The translations under genes were made by a program, and so were the position numbers. A DNA stretch of 64,000 nucleotides from Streptomyces sp. NBC_00490 (lineage in GTDB: Bacteria; Actinomycetota; Actinomycetes; Streptomycetales; Streptomycetaceae). The DNA is taken from contig NZ_CP107869.1 of NCBI RefSeq assembly GCF_036013645.1, positions 6,944,001 to 7,008,000 on the forward strand, written 5' to 3'. Position 1 is the stretch's first letter; every line of letters begins with the position of its first letter. Below are positions 9,470 through 19,841 of this stretch, piece by piece. The notes beneath the pieces are model-generated. The model saw only the letters and a program-made list of their open reading frames with translations. It searched no databases and had not been told where the DNA came from.

Positions 9470-11221
9470 TCAGGACGGCCGGCCCCCGTGCCACGAGTGC
9501 CACAGCGCCGCGTACGCCCCGTCCGCCGCCACCAGCTCCTCGTGCGAGCCGAGTTCGGTGAGCAGCCCGTCCTCCATCACCGCGACCCGGTCCGCGTCGT
9601 GCGCGGTGTGCAGCCGGTGCGCGATCGCGATGACGGTACGTCCCTCCAGTACGGCGGCCAGGGCGCGCTCGGTGTGCCGGGCGGTGGTCGGGTCGAGCAA
9701 CGCCGTGGCCTCGTCGAGGATCAGGGTGTGCGGGTCGGCCAGCACCACCCGGGCCAGGGCCAGTTGCTGGGCCTGCGAGCCGTCGGTGGCGCGACCGCCG
9801 TCGCCCAGCGCGGTGTCGAGGCCGTCGGGCAGCTCACGCACCCAGGCGTCGGCGCCGACCGCGGCCAGCGCCGACCACAACTCCGCGTCCCCTGCGGACG
9901 GTTCGGCGATCAGCAGATTGTCCCGGACCGAGCCCAGGAACACATGGTGCTCCTGCGTGACCAGGACGACCTGGCGGCGCAGCAGCTCGGGGCCGAGCTC
10001 GACGACGGGCACCCCGCCGACCGTCACGCTGCCCGCGCTGGGCGCGTCGACGCCCGCGATGAGCCGGCTGAGCGTGGTCTTCCCGGCACCGGACGGCCCC
10101 ACGACCGCGAGCCGCTCCCCGGGCCGTACCGTCAGATCGACCCCGTGCAGCACCTCGCCGCCCCGGCCGTAGGAATACCGCACGCCGGTCACGTCGATCC
10201 GGTCACCGGCCGGGGACAGGACCTTGGCCTCGCCGGCCCGCGGAGCGCGCGCCAGCCCCTCCACGCGGGCGAACGAGGCACTGGCGCTCTGCAGTTGCTC
10301 GACCCGGACCAGGATCTGGTCGAGCGGGTTGACCAACTGGTTGAGGTAGAGGGCGGCCGCCACGACCGAGCCCAGACTCATCGCCCCGTGCGTGTGCAGG
10401 AGTCCGCCGATGACCAGGATCCCGGCGATGGGGATGACGTACGACACCTCCACCGAGGGGAAGAACACGCTGCGCAGGTAGAGGGTGTGGAAGCGGGTGC
10501 GCCGGGCGGTCTCGAGGGTGTCCCGGCCGGCCCGGACACGCCGCTCCTCCAGCCGGAGCGCCTCCACCGTACGGGCGCCCGCCGCCGTCGCCGCGACGAT
10601 CTCGGCGACGTCCGAGGTCGCCGCCCCCTCGGCGAGATAGCCCTCCCGGGCCCGGCGCAGATACCAGCGCAGGGCGAACCAGATCGGGGTGAGGCCGAGT
10701 ACGGCGACGGCGCCGAGGACGGGATCGATCAGGAAGATGGCGACGAGCGCGAACAGGAACCGTACGGAGTTGATGAACAGGTCGGGACCGGCGTCGCGCA
10801 GTGTCGTGCCGACCGTGGCCACGTCCGCCGTACCGCGGGCGGTGAGGTCGCCCGTTCCCGCGCGCTCCACCACGGACGCGGGCAGGGCGAGCGTGCGGTC
10901 CACGAACTCCTCGCGGACCCGGGCGAGGGTGCGTTCGCCGAAGCGGTGGCCCACGTAACGGGCCCAGCGGGCGAGCAGCAACTCCGCGAGGGAGCACACC
11001 AGCAGGGCGAGGGCGAGCCGGTCCACGGCGCCCACTCCGCTGCCCGCGCGGACCTCGTCGATGATTCTGCCGAGCAGCCAGGGCCCGCCGAGGCCGGCGA
11101 TCGCGGCCAGCGCGTTGAGGGCGAGGGCGGCGGTGAAGGCCCGGCCGTCGGCCCGGATCAGGCGGAGCGAGGCCTTGCGCACGTCCGCGGGTTCGGCGAC
11201 GGGCAGGTGTCCGGACGTCAC
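9470..11221 (-). CDS. ABC exporter half-transporter (active ATPase half)
   Basis: A 583-residue fused membrane and ATPase protein (type IV exporter). Membrane helices lie between about 30 and 310; the nucleotide-binding domain follows. Walker A is intact (GPSGAGKT, 375-382), as are Walker B (LILDEA, 500-505) and the H-loop His535. The signature motif is degraded: where LSGGQ is expected there is ATDGSQAQQ (478-486). The GTG start overlaps the stop of the preceding gene by four bases (GTGA), so the two are translationally coupled. The partner has the reverse pattern, so the pair should form a heterodimer with one working ATP site. The exported substrate is unknown. Confidence 0.92.
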   Translation of the reverse strand: MTSGHLPVAEPADVRKASLRLIRADGRAFTAALALNALAAIAGLGGPWLLGRIIDEVRAGSGVGAVDRLALALLVCSLAELLLARWARYVGHRFGERTLARVREEFVDRTLALPASVVERAGTGDLTARGTADVATVGTTLRDAGPDLFINSVRFLFALVAIFLIDPVLGAVAVLGLTPIWFALRWYLRRAREGYLAEGAATSDVAEIVAATAAGARTVEALRLEERRVRAGRDTLETARRTRFHTLYLRSVFFPSVEVSYVIPIAGILVIGGLLHTHGAMSLGSVVAAALYLNQLVNPLDQILVRVEQLQSASASFARVEGLARAPRAGEAKVLSPAGDRIDVTGVRYSYGRGGEVLHGVDLTVRPGERLAVVGPSGAGKTTLSRLIAGVDAPSAGSVTVGGVPVVELGPELLRRQVVLVTQEHHVFLGSVRDNLLIAEPSAGDAELWSALAAVGADAWVRELPDGLDTALGDGGRATDGSQAQQLALARVVLADPHTLILDEATALLDPTTARHTERALAAVLEGRTVIAIAHRLHTAHDADRVAVMEDGLLTELGSHEELVAADGAYAALWHSWHGGRPS

Positions 11222-13026
11222 CGTACGGCCTCCTCGGAGTCGGTGTCCCTGGCGACGAGCCGGCGGTAGCCGGGGGTGGTGTCGAGGAGTTGGCGGTGGG
11301 TGCCGGTGGCCGCGACCTTGCCGTCGACCAGGTAGAGGACGGTGTCCATGTGGTCCAGGACCAGGGGGGAGGTGGTGGCGACGAGGGTGGTACGACCGTC
11401 GCGGGCGGCGCGGAGTCTGTCGGCGACGCGGGCCTCGGTGTGGGCGTCCAGGGCCGAGGTGGGTTCTGTGGCGAGGAGTATTTCCGGGTCGGCGGCGAGG
11501 GCTCGTGCGAGGCGGACGCGTTGGCGTTGGCCGCCGGAGAGGTTGCGGGCCTGGGCGTCGATCTGTGAGTCCAGGCCGTCCGGGAGGGCCTGGACTATGT
11601 CGTCGGCCACCGCTGCGTGGAGGGCTCGGGAGATGTGCGCTTCTAGGGGTGCCTCGGGTTGTCGCATGGCGTCCGCGGGTTCGTTGTGGCTGGTCGCGCC
11701 CCGCGGCGGAGCCGCAAATTGATACAGCCCCGAGCCCCTGAGGGTGTCTCCGGCGCTGTCTATGACGTTGCGCAGGGTGTCCGCGAACACGTCCGCCTCG
11801 TGGTCCGCCACCAGGATGCGGGCGCGGATCTCCTTCAACGGGATTTCGTCCAGGGGGACTTCGCCCCAGGTCGTTCGCGACGGGGTGTATCTGCCCAGGC
11901 GGTCGATCACCGTTGCCGCGTCCGCCGGATGGGCGCTCGCCAGTGCCGTCAGGCGGCCCGGTCGGACCTTCACGTCCGACTCGGGGTCGTGGAGTACCGA
12001 CGGTTCCGCGGGGGCCGGCCTTGTGCCCGCGTCCTCCATCGGCTCCAGGCGCAGGAAACGTACGACGCGGCGGGCCGCCACCACGCCCCGGCTCAGCATG
12101 TAGCCGCACTCGACCCAGAACGCCACCGGGCCCACCAGGACCGCGACATAGCCGTAGACCGAGACCAGCTCGCCCACGGTGATGTCGCCCTGGGCTACGA
12201 GGCGGGCGGCCAGCCAGGTCACCACGGACAGGAAGACCGTCGGGAGGCCCACGCCGAGGGACTGGACCCAACTGGTGACCGCGCCGACGCGGTAGCCCTG
12301 CGCGCGCAGATGCTGGGAGTCGCGGTGGAAGGCGTCCGCGACCAGACCCTTGCCGCCGAGGCCGTTGAGAACGCGCAGGCCGCTCGCGAGGTCGGCGATA
12401 CGGGCGGTGAGGACGCCCTGCCGCTCGCGGTACTCGGTCTCCGTGCCCTGGAGACGGGTGAGGAGAGGGCCGACGAGGACGACGATCGCGGGGATGCCCA
12501 GCAGCACCACGGCCGCGATCAGCGGCGAGACCGAGACCAGCAGTCCGGCGATCGTCAGATAGGCGATGACGGCCCCCACCCCCGGGCCGACCACGGTCAG
12601 GGCCTGGGCGATCGTCTGCACGTCGCCCACCCCGATCGTGACGACCTCCCCGGCACCCGCCCGGCGCGACAGCGCGGCGCCGAGCCGGACCGCGTGGCCG
12701 ACGACGACCTTCACCGTGCGGAAGTTGGCGTCCATCCGCACCCGGGTCATCGTGCGGTGCCGCATGATGCTCAGCCACGCGTTGAACGACCCCACCACGA
12801 AGAGGACCGCGGACCAGCCGGTCAGCGCGCCGAAGTCACCCGGTTCCAGACCCTCGTCGATCGCCTTGGCCATCAGGTACGGCGTCGCGGCCAGCAGCAC
12901 CATCCAGGTACTGGCGATCACCGCCCCGAGGGCACACCGGCCCGCCTGGCACCGCACCAGCCACCACAGGTACCACCAGCCGCCCCGCGCGTCGGGCGTG
13001 CCGGGATCCTCGTACGCGTCGATCAC
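11218..13026 (-). CDS. ABC exporter half-transporter with degenerate ATPase
   Basis: A 602-residue exporter half. Six membrane helices are predicted by eye between about 30 and 310. The nucleotide-binding domain keeps LSGGQRQRV (496-504) and SALD, but Walker A is replaced by [13 protein letters not shown] (361-373), Walker B reads EILLATEP with no Asp, and the H-loop region reads TTSP with no His. It therefore cannot hydrolyse ATP itself and must supply the signature motif to its partner, the next gene. Residues about 431-453 ([14 protein letters not shown] and flanks) are encoded by a copy of a dispersed repeat inserted in frame between Q-loop and signature. The GTG at 13026 has GGGGGGAA upstream and lies 20 bases after the previous stop. 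Confidence 0.9.
   Translation of the reverse strand: MIDAYEDPGTPDARGGWWYLWWLVRCQAGRCALGAVIASTWMVLLAATPYLMAKAIDEGLEPGDFGALTGWSAVLFVVGSFNAWLSIMRHRTMTRVRMDANFRTVKVVVGHAVRLGAALSRRAGAGEVVTIGVGDVQTIAQALTVVGPGVGAVIAYLTIAGLLVSVSPLIAAVVLLGIPAIVVLVGPLLTRLQGTETEYRERQGVLTARIADLASGLRVLNGLGGKGLVADAFHRDSQHLRAQGYRVGAVTSWVQSLGVGLPTVFLSVVTWLAARLVAQGDITVGELVSVYGYVAVLVGPVAFWVECGYMLSRGVVAARRVVRFLRLEPMEDAGTRPAPAEPSVLHDPESDVKVRPGRLTALASAHPADAATVIDRLGRYTPSRTTWGEVPLDEIPLKEIRARILVADHEADVFADTLRNVIDSAGDTLRGSGLYQFAAPPRGATSHNEPADAMRQPEAPLEAHISRALHAAVADDIVQALPDGLDSQIDAQARNLSGGQRQRVRLARALAADPEILLATEPTSALDAHTEARVADRLRAARDGRTTLVATTSPLVLDHMDTVLYLVDGKVAATGTHRQLLDTTPGYRRLVARDTDSEEAVR
11670..11743. repeat. Short interspersed repeat, copy A (inside an ABC gene)
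   Basis: One of four related copies of about 75 bases (also 15647-15722, 31869-31943 and, inverted, 50149-50223). The shared core is GGTCGCGCCCCGCGGCGGAG followed by CCGCAAATTGAT(A)CAGCCCCG. The inner GCGGC/GCCGC can pair around GGA. The copy is 3n-compatible and lies wholly inside the coding sequence of the degenerate ABC half, encoding [14 protein letters not shown]. Confidence 0.85.
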
Positions 13027-13046
13027 CTGTCGTTCCCCCCGATTCC

Positions 13047-14909
13047 CTACGCCAGACTGTCCCGCCACGCCCGGTGCAGATCCGCGAACCTGCCCGTCCC
13101 CGCGATGAGCTCGTCCGGCGGGCCGTCCTCGACGATCCGGCCGTGCTCCATCACCAGCACCCGGTCCGCGATCCCGACCGTGGAGAGACGGTGGGCGATC
13201 ACCACCGCCGTACGGCCGTGCAGGACCGTCGACATCGCCCGCTGCACGGCCCGTTCGCCCGGGATGTCCAGCGAGCTGGTCGCCTCGTCCAGGATGAGCA
13301 CCGCCGGGTCGGCGAGCAACGCCCGCGCGAACGCGACGAGTTGACGCTGACCGGCGGAGATACGGCCGCCCCGCTTGCGTACGTCCGTGTCGTAGCCGTC
13401 GGGCAGGGCGCTGATGAACTCATGGGCGCCGATCGCCTTCGCGGCCCGCTCGATGTCCTCGCGGGTGGCGTCCGAGCGGCCGATGGCGATGTTGTCGGCG
13501 ACCGTGCCGGAGAACAGGAAGGCCTCCTGCGTCACCATGACGACCCCGCGCCGCAGTTCGGGCACGGCCAGCTCGCGCAGATCGACCCCGTCGAGCAGGA
13601 CGCGGCCCTCGGAGGGGTCGTAGAAGCGGGCGAGCAGCTTGGCCAGCGTGGACTTGCCGGCGCCGGTGGAGCCGACCACCGCGACCGTCTGCCCGGCGGG
13701 GAGGGTGAGGTCGAAGCGGGGCAGGACCTCGCCGCCGGTGCGGTAGGCGAAGCGGACGCCGTCGAAGACGACCTCGCGGCCGGGGTGCTCGGACTCCAGG
13801 GGCGGAAGCTGCCGCGGCTCGGACGGCTCCGGCACCGACGGCGTCTGCGCGAGCAGGCCCGCGATCTTCTCCAGCGAGGCCGCCGCCGACTGGTACGAGT
13901 TGAGGAACATGCCGAGCCGGTCGATCGGGTCGTACAGCCGCCGCAGATACAGCACCGCCGCGGCCAGCACACCGAGCTCCAGCGTGCCGCCCGCCACCCG
14001 GTAGGCGCCCCACAGCACGATCAGCGCGACGGCCGTGTTGGCGACCAGCCGGGAGCCGACCACATAGCGGGCCATCTCGATGAGCGCGTCGCCGTTGGTG
14101 CGCTCGTGCCGCGTGTTGAGCACCGCGAAGTCGGCGTCGTTGGCCGCCTCGCGGCGGAACGCGCGCACCGGGCGGATGCCGTTCATCGTCTCGACGAACT
14201 TCACGATCACGGCGGCGATCGCCGTGGACCGCCGGGTGTACACCTCTCCCGCGCGCCGCTGGTAGATCCGGATGAGGAGATGGAGCGGCACGAACGACGC
14301 CACCGCCACCGCGCCGAGGCCCAGATCCAGCCAGAGCAGCAGCGCCGAGATGTAGACGAAGGACAGGACGACCGTCACCAGCTCCTGGAGCCCCTCGTTC
14401 AGGAGCTCGCGCAGCGACTCGACGTCCGCCGTGGAGCGGGAGATGAGCCGGCCCGAGGTGTAGCGCTCGTGGAAGTCGACGCTGAGGGCCTGCGCATGGC
14501 GGAAGATACGGCCGCGCAGGTCGAGGAGCACATCCTGGTTGACCCGCGCCGAGGCGAGGATGAACACGTACTGCAGCCCGCCCGCGGCCAGCGCGCACAG
14601 CAGATAGCCGACGCCCACGGCGATCAGCGGGCCGTGGCGGTCCTCGCGGAACGCCGGGACGGCCCTGTCGATCGCGTACGCCACCAGCAGCGGGCCCGCC
14701 TGCACCGCCGCCTGCTGGAGCAGCAGCAGAAACGCGGCACCGAGGGCGCGGGCCCGCATCGGCGCGAGCAGGGAGCGCAGGAGGTTCGAGGTCGCCCGGG
14801 GCGGTACGGGCAGGACGTCACGGTCGAAGGGATCGCCGCCGCCCGCGGACTTGTGGCCGTCCGGTTCCTCGTCGGCGGCGGTGGGCGCGGCCTTCGTCGG
14901 TGCCGTCAT
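13047..14909 (-). CDS. ABC exporter half-transporter (canonical Walker motifs)
   Basis: A 620-residue exporter half. An acidic 40-residue cytoplasmic tail precedes the membrane domain (about 50-330). The ATPase has Walker A GSTGAGKS (413-420), signature ISAGQRQ (517-523, a weakened LSGGQ), Walker B LILDEA (538-543) and H-loop AHR. The ATG at 14909 overlaps the previous stop by four bases (ATGA). Its partner, the preceding gene, has a full LSGGQ but Asp in place of the catalytic Glu, so the pair is expected to be a heterodimer with one strong ATP site, built from this Walker A/B and the partner's signature. Substrate unknown; multidrug, lipid or peptide export are all possible. Confidence 0.9.
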   Translation of the reverse strand: MTAPTKAAPTAADEEPDGHKSAGGGDPFDRDVLPVPPRATSNLLRSLLAPMRARALGAAFLLLLQQAAVQAGPLLVAYAIDRAVPAFREDRHGPLIAVGVGYLLCALAAGGLQYVFILASARVNQDVLLDLRGRIFRHAQALSVDFHERYTSGRLISRSTADVESLRELLNEGLQELVTVVLSFVYISALLLWLDLGLGAVAVASFVPLHLLIRIYQRRAGEVYTRRSTAIAAVIVKFVETMNGIRPVRAFRREAANDADFAVLNTRHERTNGDALIEMARYVVGSRLVANTAVALIVLWGAYRVAGGTLELGVLAAAVLYLRRLYDPIDRLGMFLNSYQSAAASLEKIAGLLAQTPSVPEPSEPRQLPPLESEHPGREVVFDGVRFAYRTGGEVLPRFDLTLPAGQTVAVVGSTGAGKSTLAKLLARFYDPSEGRVLLDGVDLRELAVPELRRGVVMVTQEAFLFSGTVADNIAIGRSDATREDIERAAKAIGAHEFISALPDGYDTDVRKRGGRISAGQRQLVAFARALLADPAVLILDEATSSLDIPGERAVQRAMSTVLHGRTAVVIAHRLSTVGIADRVLVMEHGRIVEDGPPDELIAGTGRFADLHRAWRDSLA

Positions 14910-16726
14910 CGGTCCTCCCCCGTCTCCCCTGACCCCGCCATGAGGTGGGCGTACTCGGCGTTCGTGCGCAGCAGTTCGTGGTGGGTGCCCACGGCGGCGA
15001 TCCGGCCCTGTGACAGCAGGGCGACCCGGTCGGCGAGCAGCACGGTCGAGGGCCGGTGCGCCACGATGAGCGCGGTGGTCTCGGCGAGCACCTCCCGCAG
15101 CGCGGCCTCCACGGCGGCCTCGGTGTGCACGTCCAGGGCGGACAACGGGTCGTCGAGGACGAGGAACCGGGGCTGCCCGACCACCGCCCTCGCGAGAGCC
15201 AGGCGCTGCCGCTGGCCGCCGGAGAGGCTGAGGCCCTGTTCTCCGACCTGGGTGTCGGTGCCGTGGGGGAGGGCGTGCACGAAGTCGGCCTGGGCGACGG
15301 CCAGGGCCCGGTCGAGATCCCCTTCCTCGGCGCCCATCAGCACGTTCTCGCCGACGCTCGCGGAGAAGAGGGTGGGTTCCTCGAAGGCCACGGCGACGAG
15401 TTCGCGCAGCGATTCCCGGGGGAGCTCGGTGATGTCCTGCCCGTCGAGTGTGATCCGGCCGGACGTCAACTCGTGGAGCCGGGGAACGAGCGCGGTGAGG
15501 GTGGTCTTGCCGCTGCCGGTGGCGCCTACCAGGGCCATGGACTCACCGGAGCGGACGTGGAGGTCTATGCGATCGAGGACGGCGGGTGAGTCGGGTGCGG
15601 CGTCGGGGTAACGGAACCGGACGTCGTGGAACCGAAGACCGTCGCTGTCGGCTGCGGGCCGGTGGGGGCTGGTCGCGCCCCGCGGCGCAGCCGCAATTTG
15701 ATGCAGCCCCGCGCCCCTTTGGGGCGCGTCTGGCTCCGGTGTTTCGTCCATCACCTCGAAGTACCGTTCCGTCGCGCTCGCCGCGTCCTGGCTGATCGCC
15801 AGCAGGAAGCCGATCGAGTCGATGGGCCACCGCAGCGCCAGAGCCGTGGACAGAAAGGCGACCAGGGTCCCCGCCGACAGGTCCCCGTCGGCCACCTGTA
15901 CCGACCCCAGCACCAGCGCGGCCCCGATGGCGATCTCCGGCAGCGTCACGATGACACCCCAGATCGACGCGAGGAGCCGGGCCTTGCGCAGCTCCGTCCC
16001 GCGCAGGGTCCGCGACAGTTCACGGAACGCCCGCGCCTGGCTCCGGTGGCGCCCGAAACCCTTGATGATGCGGATGCCGAGCACGCTCTCCTCGACGACC
16101 GTCGTCAGATCGCCGACCTGGTCCTGGGCGAGCCGCGCCACATGGAAGTACCGCCGCTCGAAGAGCACGCAGGTGACGATCACGGGCAGGGCGGGCCCCA
16201 GGATCACCAGCCCGAGCGTCCAGTCCTGAAGCAGCATGATGACCACGCCGATGAGGATCGTCACCGCGTTGACCAGCAGGAACGTCAGCGGGAAGGCCAG
16301 GAACATCCGCACCAGCATCAGGTCGGTGGTGCCGCGCGACAGCAGCTGTCCCGACGCCCACCGGTCGTGGAACGACACCGGCAGCCGCTGCAGATGGCGG
16401 TACAGATCCGCCCGCATCTCCGCCTCGACATGGGACAGCGGCCGCGCCACCAGCCACCGCCGCAGCCCGAACAGCAGCGCCTCCCCGAGCCCGAGCAGCA
16501 GCAGGAACAGCGCGCCGAGCCACACGCCCGCCGGATCCTGGTCGGCGACCGGTCCGTCCACCATCCACTTCAGGACGAGCGGGATCACCAGGCCCGCACA
16601 GGACGCGAGGATCGCCACCGCCGCGGCGCCGAGCAGCCGCGCCCGGACGGGCCTGACGTACGGCCACAGGCGCAGCAGGGTACGGACGGCGGAGTGTTCC
16701 TTGGTGGTGGCACGTGTCGAGGGCAT
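14906..16726 (-). CDS. ABC exporter half-transporter with Asp at the catalytic Glu position
   Basis: A 606-residue exporter half, first gene of a four-gene minus-strand run. Membrane domain about 28-315; Walker A GATGSGKT (401-408), LSGGQRQRL (501-509), Walker B FLVLDDP with Asp526 where Glu is the general base, H-loop AHR. Residues about 336-361 (GAGLHQIAAAPRGATS and flanks), in the linker between membrane and ATPase domains, are encoded by a dispersed repeat (15647-15722) inserted in frame. ATG at 16726; it diverges from the ABC gene at 16923 across 196 bases in which I see no clear promoter. Confidence 0.9.
   Translation of the reverse strand: MPSTRATTKEHSAVRTLLRLWPYVRPVRARLLGAAAVAILASCAGLVIPLVLKWMVDGPVADQDPAGVWLGALFLLLLGLGEALLFGLRRWLVARPLSHVEAEMRADLYRHLQRLPVSFHDRWASGQLLSRGTTDLMLVRMFLAFPLTFLLVNAVTILIGVVIMLLQDWTLGLVILGPALPVIVTCVLFERRYFHVARLAQDQVGDLTTVVEESVLGIRIIKGFGRHRSQARAFRELSRTLRGTELRKARLLASIWGVIVTLPEIAIGAALVLGSVQVADGDLSAGTLVAFLSTALALRWPIDSIGFLLAISQDAASATERYFEVMDETPEPDAPQRGAGLHQIAAAPRGATSPHRPAADSDGLRFHDVRFRYPDAAPDSPAVLDRIDLHVRSGESMALVGATGSGKTTLTALVPRLHELTSGRITLDGQDITELPRESLRELVAVAFEEPTLFSASVGENVLMGAEEGDLDRALAVAQADFVHALPHGTDTQVGEQGLSLSGGQRQRLALARAVVGQPRFLVLDDPLSALDVHTEAAVEAALREVLAETTALIVAHRPSTVLLADRVALLSQGRIAAVGTHHELLRTNAEYAHLMAGSGETGEDR
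15647..15722. repeat. Short interspersed repeat, copy B (inside an ABC gene)
   Basis: Same element as 11670-11743, with GTCGGCTGCGGG at its left end, GGGGGCTGGTCGCGCCCCGC in the middle and CAGCCCCGCGCCCC at the right. GGGGCTG and CAGCCCC can form an outer stem over the inner GCGGC/GCCGC region. It encodes GLHQIAAAPRGATS in the ABC linker. Confidence 0.85.
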
Positions 16727-16922
16727 CAGCAGTGAGCCTACAAATCGGCACTGACAACGCCCACCGAGTTTTGGCCGGACCGGAATCGGCCGTTGGACCT
16801 ACGACCTGCGCGTTCGACCGGCCGCACGGCCCGGTCGTACCCCCGCGTCAACCGATCGGCTGATGCGCCTTCGAGCGCGACGGCCGATGTGCGCACCGCC
16901 CGCCGACCGCGACGCTGATGCC

Positions 16923-17834
16923 ATGTCCGTCATCGAAGTCACCGAACTGCGCAAGTCCTACGGCGGCCGGCCCGCCGTGGACGGTGTCTCCTTCGCCGTC
17001 GAGGAAGGCGAGATCTTCGGCGTCCTCGGCCCTAACGGAGCCGGCAAGACCACCACCGTCGAGTGCGTCGAGGGCCTGCGCGTCCCCGACGCCGGCCGCG
17101 TCCGCGTCACCGGCCTCGACCCGATCGCCGACCACGAGCGGGTCGCCCGCGTCCTCGGCGCCCAGCTCCAGCAGAGCGAGCTCCAGCCCAAACTGACCGT
17201 GCGCGAGGCCCTGGAGCTGTACGCCGCGTTCCACGAGAAGCCCGCCGACTGGCGCCCCCTCGCCGAACGCCTCGGCCTGACCGGCATGTTGACCACCCGG
17301 TTCGGCAAGCTCTCCGGCGGTCAGAAACAGCGCCTGTTCATCGCGCTCGCCCTCATCGGCGACCCCAGGGTCGTCGTCCTCGACGAGCTCACCACGGGCC
17401 TCGATCCCCGCGCCCGCCGCGACACCTGGGAGCTCATCGAGGAGGTCCGCGCGAGCGGTGTCACCGTCCTGCTGGTCACGCACTTCATGGAGGAGGCGCA
17501 GCGGCTGTGCGACCGGATCGCGGTGATCGACAAGGGCCGGATCGCCGCCCTGGACACCCCGGCCGGACTGATCCGCCGCTCGGCGGGCGCCACCGTCATC
17601 AGCTTCACGCCGTCCGTCCCCCTCGACGACCGTGACCTGAACGCCCTGCCCGGGCTCGCGTCCGTCCAGCACCGGGACAGCCGCGTCACGCTCGCCGGCA
17701 CCGACGAGACGGTCAACGCCGTCATCACCCTGCTGGCCCGCACCCACATCACGGCTCACCAACTCCGCGTCACCGAAGCCACGTTGGACGACGCGTTCCT
17801 CGACCTCACCGAGACCAAGGAGACAGCGGCATGA
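16923..17834 (+). CDS. ABC-2 type exporter ATPase (DrrA-like)
   Basis: A 303-residue cytoplasmic ATPase. Walker A GPNGAGKT is near residue 40, the signature LSGGQKQR near 135, Walker B VVVLDELTTGLD near 155 (Leu replaces the usual Pro after Glu) and the H-loop THFMEEA near 185. A C-terminal 80-residue tail of the DrrA/NodI type follows. The ATG at 16923 starts directly at the conserved domain. It overlaps the permease gene by four bases and is followed by a histidine kinase and response regulator, so it may be controlled by, or sense for, that pair. Typical substrates are drugs or antibiotics; nothing here specifies which. Confidence 0.92.
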   Translation: MSVIEVTELRKSYGGRPAVDGVSFAVEEGEIFGVLGPNGAGKTTTVECVEGLRVPDAGRVRVTGLDPIADHERVARVLGAQLQQSELQPKLTVREALELYAAFHEKPADWRPLAERLGLTGMLTTRFGKLSGGQKQRLFIALALIGDPRVVVLDELTTGLDPRARRDTWELIEEVRASGVTVLLVTHFMEEAQRLCDRIAVIDKGRIAALDTPAGLIRRSAGATVISFTPSVPLDDRDLNALPGLASVQHRDSRVTLAGTDETVNAVITLLARTHITAHQLRVTEATLDDAFLDLTETKETAA

Positions 17835-18565
17835 ACACCGCCGTCCTCAGGACCGAGCTGCGGCTCTTGTGCCGCGAACCCGGCGCCCTCTTCTGGATCC
17901 TGCTCTTCCCGACCCTGCTGCTGGTGATCCTCGGCTCGATCCCGGCCTTCCACGACCACCAGGCCGACCTCGGCGGCCTGCGGACCATCGACGTCTACGT
18001 CCCCGTGGCCGTGCTCCTCGGCCTGATCGTGGGCGGCCTCCAGTCCATGCCGCAGACCCTCACCGGCTACCGCGAGCGCGGCATCCTGCGCCGTATGTCC
18101 ACGACCCCGGTCCGCCCGTCCGCCCTGCTCGGCGCGCAGATGCTGGTCTACGGCGGTGCCGCCCTGGCGTCCGCGCTGCTCGCGCTCGCCGTCGGCCGGC
18201 TCGCCTTCGACGTACGACTGCCCGAGCAGCTCCCCGGATATCTGCTCGCCCTGGTCCTGGCCGTCCTGGGCGCCCTCGCGCTCGGCGCGGTGATCTCCGC
18301 GCTGTCCCGGACGACGAAGATCGCCGGTGCCATCGGGTCGGCCGTGTTCTTCCCGTCGATGTTCTGCGCGGGGGTGTGGGCGCCGGTGCAGACCATGCCG
18401 GACGTCCTCGCCCGGATCGTCGGGTACACCCCGTTCGGCGCGGCGGCCGAGGCCCTGAACCGGGCCGCGGGCGGCGACTGGCCGGGCTGGACGCACCTGG
18501 CGGTGGTGGTGGCCTGGACGGTGCTGCTCACGGCCGCCGCACGGCGCTGGTTCCGCTGGGAGTGA
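17831..18565 (+). CDS. ABC-2 type permease
   Basis: A 244-residue integral membrane protein with about six helices (for example 20-38, 55-75, 105-125, 135-160, 170-190, 222-238) and the ABC-2 pattern, including GYRERGILRRMSTTPVRP after the second helix. It is the membrane partner of the overlapping upstream ATPase (ATGA overlap). The next gene, a histidine kinase, begins 10 bases after its stop, so the four genes 16923-20460 are one transcription unit. Confidence 0.9.
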   Translation: MNTAVLRTELRLLCREPGALFWILLFPTLLLVILGSIPAFHDHQADLGGLRTIDVYVPVAVLLGLIVGGLQSMPQTLTGYRERGILRRMSTTPVRPSALLGAQMLVYGGAALASALLALAVGRLAFDVRLPEQLPGYLLALVLAVLGALALGAVISALSRTTKIAGAIGSAVFFPSMFCAGVWAPVQTMPDVLARIVGYTPFGAAAEALNRAAGGDWPGWTHLAVVVAWTVLLTAAARRWFRWE

Positions 18566-18575
18566 GGGAGGACCC

Positions 18576-19841
18576 GTGCAGACTGGGGAGATGACCGCGG
18601 CCGACCAGATCGAGCACCGTCAGGACCAGTTCCACACCTGGGGTGTCTACGGGCTGCTCGTCGTCTCCGTCGTCCTCGCGGTCGTCGCGAGCAATCTGAT
18701 GGGGAGCGCCGCGGAGTGGTACGGGGCCGTGGCGCTGGTGGTGGCCGCGGTGCTGCTCCAGCTGTGGCACGGGCCCCGCCGCGGCCGCCGGACCCCGTCC
18801 CGCCGCGGGACCGTCTACTACGTGCTGCGGTGGGCGATCTCCTTCGCCCTCACCTGGATCAGCCCCTTCTTCGGCTTCTACGCGGCCTGCGGCTACTTCG
18901 ACAGCGACGAGACGATCCGCGGAGCGTGGCGACAGCGGCTCGGTCTGTTCGCCACAGCCGTCGTGCTGGCGGGCACCCAGGCTGGCGGACTGCCGTTCCG
19001 CAGCATGATCCAATGGCCCCTGTTCGGCGTGATGCTGTGCACGAACACGGCCCTGCTGGGACTGACCGGTCATATCGCCCAGCAGGAGGAACAGCGCTCC
19101 CGCGACCGGGCCGTCGCCATCACCGAACTCGAACGCACCAACACGGCGTTGCAGCAGGCGCTCGACGAGAACGCCGCCCTTCACGCCCAACTCCTCGTCC
19201 AGGCACGGGAAGCGGGCGTCGCCGACGAGCGCCGGCGGCTCGCCGCCGAGATCCACGACACCATCGCCCAGGGCCTGACCGGCATCATCGCCCAGCTCCA
19301 GGTCGTCGCGAACGCCCCCGACCTGGACGTCGCCCGCACCCATCTAACCCGCGCCTCCGACCTGGCCCGGCACAGCCTCGGCGAGGCCCGCCGCTCGGTG
19401 CACAACCTCGCCCCGGTGGCGCTTCAGGACGCCGGGCTGCCGGAGGCACTGAAGAAGACGGTCGCCGAATGGGGTGCACACACGGGCGTACGGGCCGAGT
19501 TCACCGTGACCGGGAGGGCGGAGCAGCTGCACGAGGAGGTCGCCGCCACGCTGCTGAGGATCGTCCAGGAGGCCCTGTCGAACGCCGCCCGCCATGCGCG
19601 GGCCAGCCGGGTCGGGGTGACCCTCAGCTTCCTGGGGGACGAGGTGATCCTCGACATCCGCGACGACGGCCAGGGCTTCGACCCCCTCGCCGTCCCCGCC
19701 CGCACCCGCGCCGGCGGCTTCGGACTCGACGGCATGCGGGCCCGCGCCGAACGCATCGCCGGCTCCCTCGCCGTGGAGTCCGATCCGGGCCACGGCACGG
19801 CACTGTCGGCTCGCGTACCGTTGGTCCGCCATGACCCGTGA
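18576..19841 (+). CDS. Sensor histidine kinase (NarL-type, HisKA_3)
   Basis: A 421-residue membrane sensor. About four helices lie in residues 20-165 with very short loops, so it probably senses within the membrane, as intramembrane kinases of cell-envelope stress do. A coiled coil (170-215) leads to the dimerisation domain with phospho-acceptor His227 (AAEIHDTIAQG). The HATPase domain has DDGQGFDPL and GGFGLDGMRAR. GTG at 18576 is placed by GGGAGGA; an ATG at 18591 is an alternative but has GGGGAG directly against it. The last 11 bases overlap the response regulator. Confidence 0.92.
   Translation: MQTGEMTAADQIEHRQDQFHTWGVYGLLVVSVVLAVVASNLMGSAAEWYGAVALVVAAVLLQLWHGPRRGRRTPSRRGTVYYVLRWAISFALTWISPFFGFYAACGYFDSDETIRGAWRQRLGLFATAVVLAGTQAGGLPFRSMIQWPLFGVMLCTNTALLGLTGHIAQQEEQRSRDRAVAITELERTNTALQQALDENAALHAQLLVQAREAGVADERRRLAAEIHDTIAQGLTGIIAQLQVVANAPDLDVARTHLTRASDLARHSLGEARRSVHNLAPVALQDAGLPEALKKTVAEWGAHTGVRAEFTVTGRAEQLHEEVAATLLRIVQEALSNAARHARASRVGVTLSFLGDEVILDIRDDGQGFDPLAVPARTRAGGFGLDGMRARAERIAGSLAVESDPGHGTALSARVPLVRHDP

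Noticed and set aside
11659..13344. Large plus-strand open frames across the ABC region
   Set aside because: They are mirror frames of GC-rich genes with His/Arg/Asp-rich translations and no domains or ribosome sites.
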